A stretch of DNA of 32,437 nt from the NCBI GenBank assembly GCA_009360345.1, contig SPDP01000013.1, positions 1 to 32,437 on the forward strand, given 5' to 3'. Positions 1 to 8,453 of the stretch are shown here, piece by piece. Made by a program: the position numbers and the translations under genes. A model generated the notes under the pieces. It saw nothing but the letters and a program-made list of their open reading frames with translations. It was not told where the DNA came from and made no database searches. This stretch comes from Alcaligenaceae bacterium SAGV5 (lineage in GTDB: Bacteria; Pseudomonadota; Gammaproteobacteria; Burkholderiales; Burkholderiaceae_B). Every line of letters starts with the position of its first letter. The first letter of the stretch is position 1.

Positions 1-86
1 TCGCCGGCGCGCGGACCTTCCAGGTCCACTTCTTCGATGGTCAGGGGCGCGCCTGCCTTCCAGGCGATCGCGGCTTTGGTCTTCAT
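1..86 (-). CDS. frmA: S-(hydroxymethyl)glutathione dehydrogenase / class III alcohol dehydrogenase, N-terminal fragment
   Basis: Only the first 28 codons are inside the window; the gene continues past the left edge. The visible N-terminus starts MKTKAAIAWKAGAPL and continues IEEVDLEGPRAG, the typical opening of class III zinc alcohol dehydrogenases. These oxidise S-hydroxymethylglutathione in glutathione-dependent formaldehyde detoxification in the cytoplasm. The ATG at 84-86 is preceded by a good Shine-Dalgarno sequence (AAAGGAG on the minus strand, about 93-99). A weak -10-like TATATT lies at 118-123 on the minus strand, without a convincing -35. Catalytic cysteine and zinc ligands are not visible, so the family call rests on the N-terminus alone. 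Another zinc-dependent alcohol dehydrogenase of the same family is the main alternative. Confidence 0.8.
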   Translation of the reverse strand, partial: MKTKAAIAWKAGAPLTIEEVDLEGPRAG

Positions 87-240
87 GGGCTGCTCCTTTA
101 GCGGCGTATGCGGCGGCAATATAGCCGCGCGTGCGCGCATGGCGGGCGCCTTGCCCAGAAAATGGCCGCCACCCGTCGAAAATTGGCCGAAACGGATCCC
201 TCGGCCATATGCGGACGGCCTGGCGGCTGGCGCGGTCGGC

Positions 241-1593
241 TTACAGCCGCTTGATGAACACCTGGCTGTTGCGGCTGCGGTCGTAGTGCGCCTGCTTGTC
301 CTTGGGCAGGTCCGCCACGCTGCCCTGGGCGAAGCCGCGCTTGATGAACCAGTGCGCGGTGCGGGTGGTCAGCACGAACAGCCGCGTGATGCCCGCCGCC
401 CGGGCGCGGCTTTCGATGTGGCGCAGGAGCTTGTCGCCTTCGCCCGCGCCCTGCCATTGGGGATTAACGGTCAGGGCGGCCATCTCGGCCATCTTTTCAT
501 CGGGGTAGGTGTAGAGTGCCGCACAGCCGTAGATGACGCCGTCGTGCTCGCTGACCGAGAATTTCTCGACGTCGCGTTCGATGCTGCCGCGGCCGCGGCG
601 CACCAGCGTGCCGTCCACCTCCACCGGCTCGATCAGGTGCAGGATGGCGCCGACGTCGTCGATGGTGGCGGGGCGCAGGTCGTCCAGCGTGTCTTCCACG
701 ACCATGGTGCCCACGCCGTCGTGGGTGAAGACCTCCAGCAGCACGCCGCCGTCCAGCTCGTAGGGTACGAGGTGGGCGCGCGCCACGCCCAGCTTGACCG
801 CCCGCGAGGCGTGTTTGAGCACCACGGCCGTGCCCGCGTCCAGGTCGCCCTGGGAGATCAGGGCGTCGGCATCCTCGCGTGCCAGCTCGGTATCGACGTT
901 GCCTTCCTTGTCCTGGATGACGGGCGCGTCGGTCAGGAAGATCAGTTTTTCGGCGCGCAGGGCGACCGCCACGGCGGTGCCGACGTCTTCCATGGAAAGG
1001 TTGAAGGCCTCGCCGGTGGGCGAGAAGCCCAGCGGCGACAGCAGCGTGATGGATCCCTGGCCCAGCGCCATGTTCAGGGCCTCGGCGTCCACCTTGCGCA
1101 CCTGGCCGGTGTGGCGGTAGTCGACGCCGTCGATGACGCCGACGGGGCGGGCGGTGATGAAATTACCCGAAATGACCCGGATGTGGGAGTGGGACATGGG
1201 GGTGTTGGGCAGGCCCTGGCTGAATGCCGCCTCGATGTCCAGGCGGATTTCGCCGGCTGCCTCCTTGGCGCACTCCAGGGCGGCCGCGTCGGTCATCTGC
1301 AGGCCGCGGCCGAACTGGAAGGGGATACCCTTGAGCCGGAGCTGCTCGTTGACCTGGGGGCGTGAGCCGTGGACCAGCACCAGGCGTATGCCCAGGGCGC
1401 TGAGCAGCGACAGGTCCTGGATCAGGACGTTCAGGGAGCCGGCCTGGACGAGTTCGCCGCCGAAAGCCACCACGAAAATCTTGCCGCGGAAGGCGTGTAC
1501 ATAGGGCGCCACCTCGCGGAACCACTGCACGAACCGGGCGTGCAGATCGGAGGGGGCAGGATCGGGATCGGGAGGTTGTGCGGCTGCGTTCAT
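241..1593 (-). CDS. argA: N-acetylglutamate synthase (amino-acid kinase + GNAT fusion)
   Basis: This 450-residue protein catalyses the first step of arginine biosynthesis, acetyl-CoA plus glutamate to N-acetylglutamate, in the cytoplasm. Residues about 25-295 form an amino-acid-kinase-like domain (VVAFGGELVQAG at 41-52, HGSRPQVNEQL at 75-85), which in the family binds the feedback inhibitor arginine. Residues about 305-450 form the GNAT acetyltransferase domain, with the acetyl-CoA loop QWQGAGEG at 379-386. Length and domain order match classical ArgA. The gene is divergent from hrpA. There is no Shine-Dalgarno sequence in front of the ATG. Instead a perfect TATAAT lies six bases upstream, so the mRNA may be leaderless. 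Confidence 0.95.
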   Translation of the reverse strand: MNAAAQPPDPDPAPSDLHARFVQWFREVAPYVHAFRGKIFVVAFGGELVQAGSLNVLIQDLSLLSALGIRLVLVHGSRPQVNEQLRLKGIPFQFGRGLQMTDAAALECAKEAAGEIRLDIEAAFSQGLPNTPMSHSHIRVISGNFITARPVGVIDGVDYRHTGQVRKVDAEALNMALGQGSITLLSPLGFSPTGEAFNLSMEDVGTAVAVALRAEKLIFLTDAPVIQDKEGNVDTELAREDADALISQGDLDAGTAVVLKHASRAVKLGVARAHLVPYELDGGVLLEVFTHDGVGTMVVEDTLDDLRPATIDDVGAILHLIEPVEVDGTLVRRGRGSIERDVEKFSVSEHDGVIYGCAALYTYPDEKMAEMAALTVNPQWQGAGEGDKLLRHIESRARAAGITRLFVLTTRTAHWFIKRGFAQGSVADLPKDKQAHYDRSRNSQVFIKRL

Positions 1594-1599
1594 CCCAAA

Positions 1600-1607
1600 A
1601 TTATAAT
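1600..1607. promoter_or_regulatory. Palindromic double -10 element between argA and hrpA
   Basis: The 8-base palindrome ATTATAAT contains TATAAT on both strands: 1602-1607 on plus and 1600-1605 on minus. Read leftwards, the hexamer ends seven bases before the A of the argA ATG, so transcription would begin at or next to the start codon. Read rightwards, initiation near 1614 would leave a leader of about 18 bases before the hrpA ATG at 1632. No good -35 hexamer is visible at the expected spacing on either strand. Confidence 0.55.
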
Positions 1608-1631
1608 GATGGGTTACTCCAAGTTCTTCTC

Positions 1632-4600
1632 ATGGTCGCACAATCCCGCAAGAATGTGCCTTTGGCACGACGGCGCAACCCGGTTCCGCCCATTACCTAC
1701 CCCGAAGACCTGCCCGTCAGCGGCCGGCGCGGCGAGATCGCGCGCGCCCTGGCGGCGCACCAGGTCATCATCGTAAGTGGCGAGACCGGGTCGGGCAAAA
1801 CCACCCAGTTGCCCAAGATCTGCCTGGACGCCGGCCGCGGCGTGGCCGGCATGATCGGCCACACCCAGCCGCGGCGCCTGGCGGCGACCTCGGTGGCGCG
1901 CCGGATCGCCGAGGAAATCGGCACGCCGCTGGGCGAAGTGGTGGGCTACCAGGTCCGCTTCAACGACCGCACGGCCCCGGGGGCCTCGGTCAAGCTCATG
2001 ACCGACGGCATCCTGCTGGCCGAGTCGCAGCGCGATCCGTGGTTGCGCGCATACGACACGCTCATCATCGACGAGGCGCACGAGCGCAGCCTGAACATCG
2101 ATTTCCTGTTGGGCTACCTGCGCCAGTTGCTGGCCCGGCGGCCCGATTTGAAACTGATCATTACGTCGGCAACCATCGACGCGGAGCGTTTCGCCCGGCA
2201 TTTCAGCCTGCCTGGCCAGCCCGAGGTGCCCGTCATCAACGTCTCGGGACGTCTCTACCCGGTCGAAGTGCGCTACCGGCCGGTGGATACCCGCGGCATG
2301 CAGGCCAGCGACGCCGACGAGCAGCCCGCCAGGAAGCCCGAGCGGACGCGCGAGAAGGAAAACCTGTCCCGCGACGAAGAACGCGACCTGATCGACGCCA
2401 TCGTCGACGCCGTGGACGAGTGCGCCCGCCATGGCGCGGGCGACGTGCTGGTCTTCCTGCCCGGCGAGCGCGAGATCCGCGAGGCCGCCGAGGCCCTGCG
2501 CAAGCACCATCCGCCCGGCACCGAGGTGCTGCCGCTGTTCGCGCGGCTGTCGCAGGCCGAGCAGGAGCGCGTGTTCCACCCCAAGGGCAGCGGCCGCCGC
2601 GTGGTACTGGCCACCAACGTGGCCGAAACCTCGTTGACGGTGCCCGGCATACGCTTCGTGGTCGATACCGGCCTGGTCAGGATGAAGCGCTACTCCTGGC
2701 GCAACAAGGTCGAACAACTGCGCATCGAGCCGGTCAGCCAGGCTTCCGCCAACCAGCGCGCCGGCCGCTGCGGCCGTATCGGCCCCGGCGTGTGCATCCG
2801 CCTGTACGAGGACACCGACTACGCGGCGCGCCAGCCCTTCACCGATCCGGAGATCCTGCGTTCCTCGCTGGCCAGCGTCATCCTGCGCATGAAGTTCCTG
2901 AAGCTGGACGACATCGAGCAATTCCCGTTCGTCGAGGCACCGCCGGGGCGGGCCGTCGCCGACGGCTACCACCTCCTGCAGGAGCTGGGGGCCATCGACG
3001 AGGACAACGCCCTCACGCCGGTGGGGCGGGAACTGGCGCGGCTGCCGGTGGATCCGCGCATCGGCCGCATGATCCTGGCGGCACGCGACCAGGCCTGCCT
3101 GAGCGAGGTGCTGATCATCGCGGCCGCGCTGTCGGTGCAGGACCCGCGCGACCGGCCCATGGACGCGCAGGAGGCGGCCGACCAGGCCCATGCCAAGTTC
3201 GCCGACGAGCGGTCGGAGTTCATGGCCTTCCTGAAACTGTGGAAGTGGTTCAACGAAGCGGTCGAGCACAAGCAGTCGCAGCGCAAGCTGGTGGAGAACC
3301 TGCGCCAGAACTTCCTGTCGCCGGTGCGCATGCGCGAATGGCGGGACGTGCATTCGCAACTGGCCGCGGTGGTGGGCGAGCATGGCTGGCGCCTGAACCA
3401 GACCGAAGCCACGCTGGAACAGATCCATCTCGCGCTGCTGTCCGGATTGCTGGGCAACATCGGCTACAAGTCCGACGAGGAAGCGCAGTACCTGGGCGCG
3501 CGCGGCATACGCTTTTTCATCCATCCGGGTTCCCGGCTGGCGAAGAAGGCGGGGCGGTGGGTCGTGGCGGCCGAGCTGGTCGAGACCTCGCGCCTGTTCG
3601 CGCGCTGCATCGCGCGCATCGATCCGACGTGGGTGGAGCGCGTGGGCGGCCACCTGTTGCGCAAGAACTGGTCCGATCCCCGATGGGAAAAGAAGGAAGG
3701 GAGGGTGGTCGCCAACGAGCGGGCGACCCTGTACGGGTTGACCGTCTATGCCGGCCGGCGGGTCGACTACGGACGCATCGATGCCCGCCAGGCGCGCGAG
3801 CTGTTCATCCGCGAGGCGCTGGTGACGGGCGAACTCGACAGCCGGCTGCCCTTCATCGCCCACAATCGCAAACTGGTCGCCGAGATCGAGAAGCTCGAAC
3901 ACAAGTCGCGCCGTCCGGACATCCTGGTCGACGAGGACCTGATCTTCGCGTTCTACGAACGGCAGGTGCCGGAGGACGTGAACCGCGTCGTGACGCTGGA
4001 GAAGTGGTATCAGGACGAGGCGCGCAAGCCCGGCGGCGACAAGCTGCTGTTCCTGTCGCGCGACGAACTGATGCGGCACGAGGCCGCGGGCGTCACGACC
4101 GAGGTGTTTCCCAAGAAGCTGTCGCTGCATGGCATCGACATGGCGCTCGACTATCACTTCGAGCCGGGGTCCCCGCGCGACGGCGTGACGCTGTCGGTGC
4201 CGCTGTTCGCGCTGAACCAGCTCGATCCGGCGCGCTGCGAGTGGCTGGTGCCGGGCATGCTGAAGGAGAAGGTCCATCTGCTGCTGAAGTCGCTGCCCCA
4301 GAAGCTGCGGCGGCATTGCGTGCCGTTGCCCGAGTACGCGGCGGGTTTCTACGATCGCTGGTTCGAGCAGGCGCACAAGCCGGATCGTGGACTGGTCGAC
4401 GCGCTGATCGCCGACGTGCGTGGGCAGACCACCGTGCAACTGGCGCCGTCCGACTTCAAGCAGGAAACGCTGCCGGCCCACCTGTCCATGAATTTCCGCG
4501 TGGTGGACGAGCACGGCCGCATGCTGGACATGAGCCGCAATCTGTCCCATCTGAAGGCAGAACTGGGGCGCGAGGCGCAGGCCACGTTCCAGCAGGTGGC

Positions 4601-5483
4601 CGCGCGCGACAAGGAAGTCGCGCAGGCGCTGGCGCACGAGAACCTGACGGACTGGACCTTCGGGCCCTTGCCGGAGCTGATGGAGATCAAGCGCGGCGGC
4701 CTGTCGGTGATCGGCTATCCGGCGCTGGTGGATCGTGTCACGCACTGCGATCTGGACGTGTTCGACGATCCCGACGAGGCCGCGCGCCATCACCGCGCGG
4801 GGCTGTTGCGGCTGTTCCGTCTGCAACTGAAGGAGCAGGTCAAGTTCCTGGAGAAGAATCTGACCGGGATGACGCAGATGAGCATGCTCTACATGCCGTT
4901 GGGATCCCAGGAGGACTTGCGCGACCAGATCGTGGATGCGGCGCTGGGGCAGGCTTGCCTGGCCGATCCCTGGCCGGCCGACGCGGAGTCGTTCGCGCAG
5001 CGGCGTACCGAGGGCAAGGGCAGGGTGGGGCTGCTGGCGCAGGAGATCGCGCGCCTGGTGTCGGCCGTGCTGACGGAATGGGCCGCCGCGCAGCGCAAGC
5101 TGCCGCAGGCCAAGCCGCATGCGGCGGCCCATGCCGATATGGAGCAGCAGATGCGCGGGCTGATGGGGAAGTGGTTCGTGCGCGAGACGCCGTTCTCGCA
5201 GTTATCGCATTTCCCGCGCTACTTCAAGGCGGTCCAGGCGCGGATCGACAAGCTGCGCGCGGATCCGGCGCGTGATGCGAGGTTGCTGGCGGATCTGAAT
5301 CAGTTGCTGGTGCCGTATCAGCGGGCTCGGGCGGCGCGCAAGGGAGTCGCGGACGGGAGGCTGGACGAGTTCCGGTGGATGCTGGAGGAGCTGCGGGTGG
5401 CGTTGTTCGCGCAGGAGTTGCGCACGCCCATGCCGGTTTCGGTGAAGCGGTTGCAGAAAAGTTGGGAGGCGTTGAGCCGGTAA
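1632..5483 (+). CDS. hrpA: ATP-dependent RNA helicase HrpA (DEAH box)
   Basis: This 1283-residue DEAH-box RNA helicase has the usual length of the long bacterial HrpA. Walker A GETGSGKT is at 50-57, DEAH at 147-150, SAT at 179-181, and motif VI QRAGRCGRIGPG at 375-386. A helicase-associated/OB region and the long HrpA C-terminal extension follow. The family unwinds RNA and has been linked to mRNA processing and to rescue of collided ribosomes; the role in this organism is inferred. A GTG at 1578 would add 18 residues, but those codons overlap argA and the promoter-like TATAAT, so I chose the ATG at 1632. No Shine-Dalgarno sequence is visible before it. The gene runs convergently into the thioredoxin-like gene, with 43 bases between the stop codons and no clear terminator. 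Confidence 0.93.
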   Translation: MVAQSRKNVPLARRRNPVPPITYPEDLPVSGRRGEIARALAAHQVIIVSGETGSGKTTQLPKICLDAGRGVAGMIGHTQPRRLAATSVARRIAEEIGTPLGEVVGYQVRFNDRTAPGASVKLMTDGILLAESQRDPWLRAYDTLIIDEAHERSLNIDFLLGYLRQLLARRPDLKLIITSATIDAERFARHFSLPGQPEVPVINVSGRLYPVEVRYRPVDTRGMQASDADEQPARKPERTREKENLSRDEERDLIDAIVDAVDECARHGAGDVLVFLPGEREIREAAEALRKHHPPGTEVLPLFARLSQAEQERVFHPKGSGRRVVLATNVAETSLTVPGIRFVVDTGLVRMKRYSWRNKVEQLRIEPVSQASANQRAGRCGRIGPGVCIRLYEDTDYAARQPFTDPEILRSSLASVILRMKFLKLDDIEQFPFVEAPPGRAVADGYHLLQELGAIDEDNALTPVGRELARLPVDPRIGRMILAARDQACLSEVLIIAAALSVQDPRDRPMDAQEAADQAHAKFADERSEFMAFLKLWKWFNEAVEHKQSQRKLVENLRQNFLSPVRMREWRDVHSQLAAVVGEHGWRLNQTEATLEQIHLALLSGLLGNIGYKSDEEAQYLGARGIRFFIHPGSRLAKKAGRWVVAAELVETSRLFARCIARIDPTWVERVGGHLLRKNWSDPRWEKKEGRVVANERATLYGLTVYAGRRVDYGRIDARQARELFIREALVTGELDSRLPFIAHNRKLVAEIEKLEHKSRRPDILVDEDLIFAFYERQVPEDVNRVVTLEKWYQDEARKPGGDKLLFLSRDELMRHEAAGVTTEVFPKKLSLHGIDMALDYHFEPGSPRDGVTLSVPLFALNQLDPARCEWLVPGMLKEKVHLLLKSLPQKLRRHCVPLPEYAAGFYDRWFEQAHKPDRGLVDALIADVRGQTTVQLAPSDFKQETLPAHLSMNFRVVDEHGRMLDMSRNLSHLKAELGREAQATFQQVAARDKEVAQALAHENLTDWTFGPLPELMEIKRGGLSVIGYPALVDRVTHCDLDVFDDPDEAARHHRAGLLRLFRLQLKEQVKFLEKNLTGMTQMSMLYMPLGSQEDLRDQIVDAALGQACLADPWPADAESFAQRRTEGKGRVGLLAQEIARLVSAVLTEWAAAQRKLPQAKPHAAAHADMEQQMRGLMGKWFVRETPFSQLSHFPRYFKAVQARIDKLRADPARDARLLADLNQLLVPYQRARAARKGVADGRLDEFRWMLEELRVALFAQELRTPMPVSVKRLQKSWEALSR

Positions 5484-5526
5484 GATCCTTGAGACGGCCG
5501 TGTCCGGGGTGTGCCGGGCGAAGGGG

Positions 5527-5907
5527 TCAGGTCAGGCTGCGCCGCAACTCCGGCGCCCCCGGCAGGTTGGGCGGGGGGCTGTCGGACTGGAGGCTGTCGA
5601 GCAGGCGCTCCAGGTGGCCGATGTGCGGCAGCATGGGGCCGTAGAACAGCGTCTGGGTGCCGTTCTGGACCAGGAGGGTGGGGAAGTCCTCGATGTCCTG
5701 GTCGTCGAGGAGGTCGGTGTGTTCCTCGACGTCCAGCCACAGGAAGACGTGGTCTTTGAATCGGCCGGACAGTTCTTCGAATTTGGGCAGGTATTCTCGG
5801 CAGGTGCCGCACCACGCCGCGCACAGGCATGCGACCAGTATGGTCTGCGGATCGTCGAGGCGCCGCGAGAGGTCGCTGGCGCCGGTGTCGGGAAGATAGA
5901 CGGCCAT
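5527..5907 (-). CDS. Thioredoxin-fold protein (WCGTC active site)
   Basis: This 126-residue thioredoxin-like protein carries the redox motif WCGTC at residues 32-36 after a beta strand (ILVACLCAA). The cis-proline region of the fold is at DFPTLLV (residues 74-80). It has no signal peptide, so it is probably a cytoplasmic disulfide reductase; the partner is unknown. The C-terminus is proline rich. The ATG at 5905-5907 was chosen because another in-frame ATG at 5935-5937 overlaps a -10-like CATAAT (minus strand) that has TTGCAA 19 bases upstream. No Shine-Dalgarno sequence is clear for either start. It is divergent from the EI24-type gene and convergent with hrpA. Confidence 0.85.
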   Translation of the reverse strand: MAVYLPDTGASDLSRRLDDPQTILVACLCAAWCGTCREYLPKFEELSGRFKDHVFLWLDVEEHTDLLDDQDIEDFPTLLVQNGTQTLFYGPMLPHIGHLERLLDSLQSDSPPPNLPGAPELRRSLT

Positions 5908-5991
5908 GATGCGAGGAAGTAGGGATCTGGCAGCCATTATGCCTGTGCCATGCGTCATACTTGCAACCGTGGCTGAATTTCCGGAGCTCCG

Positions 5992-6771
5992 ATGACTTAC
6001 TCTCCTGTCGAACGCGGTGACGTCAGCGCCGGCCTGCAAGGCGTGGGTCTGGCCTTTGGGCGCGCGGTGGTTTCGCAGTTCCGCGGGCCCATGCTGCTTG
6101 CGCTGCTGCTGCCGTTCGTGGTCGCGCTGGTGGGCGCGGTGGTGTTGATCTGGCTGTTCTGGACGCCGCTGACCGAATGGCTGCAGGGAACGCTGTTCTC
6201 GCTGCCGCTCATGGGGCAGATCGACGGCATGCTGGTCGCGATCGGCATCGCGTCGCTGAAGCTGTGGCTGATTCCCGTCGTGGCGACGCTGATCCTGCTG
6301 CCGCTCTCGGGCATCCTGGGGCTGGTCGTGGCGGCGGTGCTGATCATGCCGCTGGTGCTGCGCAACCTGGAAGAGAACGATTACCCGGGCCTGCAGCGGC
6401 GCGGCCGCAATGCCACGGTGGCGAGCGTCTGGAACGCGGTGTGGGTGACCACGCTGTTCGTGCTGGGGTGGCTGTTCACCATGCCGCTGTGGCTGCTGCC
6501 GCCACTGGCGATCCTGTTGCCGATCGCGTGGTGGGCCTTCGCGTTCACCCGCATGCTGCGGCTCGATGCCATGATCGAGCACGCCTCGCCGGAAGAACGG
6601 CGCATCCTGATGGCGCGGCACAATCGCGGCTTCTGGGGGCTGGGGCTGATCTGCTCGCTGCTCAATCTGCTGCCGCCGGCCTGGTTCCTCCTGCCGGTTT
6701 TTTCCGCGCTCTTGTTCTCGCACTTCGCACTCGAGGCGCTGCGCCGTCTGCGCAGCGAAACCACGTCATGA
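5992..6771 (+). CDS. EI24 domain (CysZ-like) integral membrane protein
   Basis: This 259-residue inner-membrane protein has hydrophobic segments at about 33-57, 76-118, 145-180 and 215-245. This is the arrangement of the EI24/CysZ family; CysZ proteins transport sulfate, but the substrate here is not established. The start ATG has a GGAG about six bases upstream (CCGGAGCTCCG). Its stop overlaps the start of the next gene (ATGA at 6768-6771), so the two are very probably co-transcribed and translationally coupled. The link to a molybdopterin-binding-fold protein is conserved-looking but functionally unexplained. Confidence 0.8.
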   Translation: MTYSPVERGDVSAGLQGVGLAFGRAVVSQFRGPMLLALLLPFVVALVGAVVLIWLFWTPLTEWLQGTLFSLPLMGQIDGMLVAIGIASLKLWLIPVVATLILLPLSGILGLVVAAVLIMPLVLRNLEENDYPGLQRRGRNATVASVWNAVWVTTLFVLGWLFTMPLWLLPPLAILLPIAWWAFAFTRMLRLDAMIEHASPEERRILMARHNRGFWGLGLICSLLNLLPPAWFLLPVFSALLFSHFALEALRRLRSETTS

Positions 6772-7577
6772 ACGATACCCCTGTTCCCCAGCGCCGCATC
6801 GGCCTCATCATCATCGGCGACGAAATCCTGTCGGGCCGTCGCCAGGACAAGCATTTCTCCAAGATCGTGGAGCTGCTGGGCGCGCGCGGCCTGCGCCTGT
6901 CGTGGGCGGAGTTCCTGGGCGACGACCGCGACGCCCTGGTCGCCGCCCTGCGGCGCAGCTTCGCCAGCGGCGACGTGGTGTTCTCGTGCGGGGGCATCGG
7001 CGCGACGCCCGACGACCACACGCGCCAGGCGGCCGCGGCCGCGCTGGACCTGCCGCTGGCGCTGCATGACGAGGCCCGCGAGCTGATCACGCAGCGCTGC
7101 GCGGAAACCGCCGCCCAGGGATCGGGCACCGCCGACATGACGGCGCCGGACAACATCCGGCGCCTGCAGATGGGCGAGTTTCCGGAAGGCAGCGAGATCG
7201 TGCCCAATCCGTACAACAAGATTCCGGGATTCTTCATCCGCGACCATACCTTCGTACCGGGTTTCCCGGTGATGGCGTGGCCGATGATCGAATGGACGCT
7301 GGACCACCGCTATGCGGGGCTGCATCACGCCGTGCCGCATGTGGAACACTCGTTCATGGTGTTCGAACTGGCCGAGTCCAGCATCGCGCCCGTGATGGAA
7401 GCCATCGAGCGGCGCTGGCCGGGCGTGAAGGTGTTCAGCCTGCCCAGCATGGGCGAGGGCAAGCGGCGCCACATCGAACTGGGCGTCAAGGGCGATCCCG
7501 ACAGCGCGGCGCAGGCCCTGGCGATGCTGCGGGACGAGGCCCGCCGCCTGGGCGGCGTCTTTGGCGCCGCGACCTGA
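6768..7577 (+). CDS. Molybdopterin-binding domain protein (CinA N-terminal / MoaB-Mog fold)
   Basis: This 269-residue protein has a MoCF_biosynth domain. The N-terminal GDEILSG is at residues 17-23 and GGIGATPDD, the family's GG-x-G-x-T-x-DD loop, is at 75-83. It lacks the C-terminal nicotinamide-nucleotide amidase domain of full-length CinA, so it belongs to the short competence/damage-inducible-like group. Its biochemical role is unproven in most bacteria. Possible roles are nucleotide pyrophosphatase-type activity or pterin binding. The start ATG lies inside the stop of the EI24-type gene. A strong intrinsic terminator follows at 7601-7635. Confidence 0.85.
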   Translation: MNDTPVPQRRIGLIIIGDEILSGRRQDKHFSKIVELLGARGLRLSWAEFLGDDRDALVAALRRSFASGDVVFSCGGIGATPDDHTRQAAAAALDLPLALHDEARELITQRCAETAAQGSGTADMTAPDNIRRLQMGEFPEGSEIVPNPYNKIPGFFIRDHTFVPGFPVMAWPMIEWTLDHRYAGLHHAVPHVEHSFMVFELAESSIAPVMEAIERRWPGVKVFSLPSMGEGKRRHIELGVKGDPDSAAQALAMLRDEARRLGGVFGAAT

Positions 7578-7600
7578 CCCGCGGGAAGGGAGACGAAAAC

Positions 7601-7635
7601 AAAAAGCGGAGAACGTATCGTTCTCCGCTTTTTTT
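7601..7635. terminator. Strong bidirectional intrinsic terminator
   Basis: A perfect stem has left arm AAAAAGCGGAGAAC (7601-7614), loop GTATC and right arm starting GTTCTCCGC (7620-7628), followed by a run of T. On the minus strand the A-run becomes a T-run (TTTTTGTTTT). It can therefore end both the plus-strand EI24/MoaB-type operon and the minus-strand phasin transcript. Confidence 0.92.
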
Positions 7636-7703
7636 ACCCCAGGGCACCCAGGATCCGGTTTTGCCGGTCCGTCAGCGCCGCTTCCCCACGAGGTCCGGCG
7701 CCG

Positions 7704-7748
7704 GGCCCCGGCCCTCTTTGAGGGCTGCCGCGTAGCGGCTCCGGGGCC
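7704..7748. other. Extragenic three-way-junction element 3' of the phasin gene
   Basis: An outer stem GGCCCCGG (7704-7711) / CCGGGGCC (7741-7748) encloses two perfect 5-bp hairpins: CCCTC-TTT-GAGGG (7712-7724) and GCCGC-GTA-GCGGC (7727-7739). Only CT (7725-7726) and T (7740) are left unpaired at the junction. It lies 30 bases past the phasin stop, between the phasin gene and the shared terminator, so it would be in the phasin 3' UTR. It is not followed by a T-run, so it is not itself a standard terminator. Confidence 0.75.
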
Positions 7749-7778
7749 TTGCCATGCCGGGCGAGGGGGACGGACCTA

Positions 7779-8345
7779 TCAGGCCGCGGTCTTGCGAGCG
7801 CGCGTGGTCTTGCCGGTTTCGGCGGCGGCCTTGAACGTCGCGTTGGCGGCGGCGGTCAGGTTGGATTCGGCCAGCTCGGCAGCCTGCTTGGCGGCCTTGT
7901 TCACCGAATCGTAGGCCGAGGTGGCGGTGGCCAGCGAGGACTTCAGCAGGGCCAGGGCGCTTTCCGAGCCGGCCGGGGCGTTCTTGGCCAGTTGTTCGAC
8001 GACGTCCGACAGCTGGCGCTGTTGTTCGGCGACCTGCGCTTCTCCCAGGCGGGCGAATTCGTTCTGCACGCCGGAGACGATGTCATACACGTGCTTGCTG
8101 TAGGCCAGCGCCTTTTCGGCGTTCGGCTGGGCCAGCGCGGAGACGAACGCCAGGGCTTCCTGGCCGTCCTTCAGGGAGAAGGCTTCCTGGGCCTTCAGCG
8201 AGGCTTCTTCGAACGTGGCTTTGGTCACCTTCAGGTGCAGGTCGACCAGCTTCTCGAAGCCGGCGAAGGCGGTGTTCTGCGCGGCGAGCAGGGCGTCGAA
8301 GGCGGCTTTTTGGGTGGCCAGGGCGCGTTCGGGGGTGGCAAACAT
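7779..8345 (-). CDS. phaP: Phasin family protein (polyhydroxyalkanoate granule-associated)
   Basis: This 188-residue, alanine-rich, helix-forming protein lacks membrane segments or a signal peptide, as expected for a phasin_2-type protein that coats poly-3-hydroxybutyrate granules in the cytoplasm. Characteristic stretches are FEKLVDLHLKVTKATFEE near residues 30-47 and a basic alanine-rich C-terminus ending TRARKTAA. The ATG has a good Shine-Dalgarno sequence (AAGGAG, about seven bases upstream). A sigma70-type promoter and a TGC-palindrome lie upstream. No PHA synthase or depolymerase is in the window. The family assignment is firm, but the paralogue number is unknown. Confidence 0.92.
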   Translation of the reverse strand: MFATPERALATQKAAFDALLAAQNTAFAGFEKLVDLHLKVTKATFEEASLKAQEAFSLKDGQEALAFVSALAQPNAEKALAYSKHVYDIVSGVQNEFARLGEAQVAEQQRQLSDVVEQLAKNAPAGSESALALLKSSLATATSAYDSVNKAAKQAAELAESNLTAAANATFKAAAETGKTTRARKTAA

Positions 8346-8453
8346 AGGGGGCTCCTTGAGGGCTGTCTACATGAGGCGACCGGGAAACCAGGGGAGTACG
8401 CCCCAAAAAGCCCGATCCTGGTGCACGCATCGTGTCGCGGTAAGCGTATTTGT

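Noticed and set aside
37..1365. Plus-strand 442-codon frame across the argA region
   Set aside because: Antisense shadow of argA with no homology-like motifs.
1614..5132. Very long open frame antisense to hrpA
   Set aside because: High-GC codon bias keeps antisense frames open. The translation is His/Gln/Arg-rich low-complexity sequence with no family features, while the opposite strand encodes a clear HrpA.
5484..5526. Terminator between hrpA and the thioredoxin-like gene
   Set aside because: No stable stem followed by T residues in the 43-base gap.
5527..6723. Long N-terminal extension of the thioredoxin-like protein (398 residues)
   Set aside because: The extension is antisense to the EI24-type gene and is Gln/Arg/His-rich junk. 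The thioredoxin fold begins at 5907.
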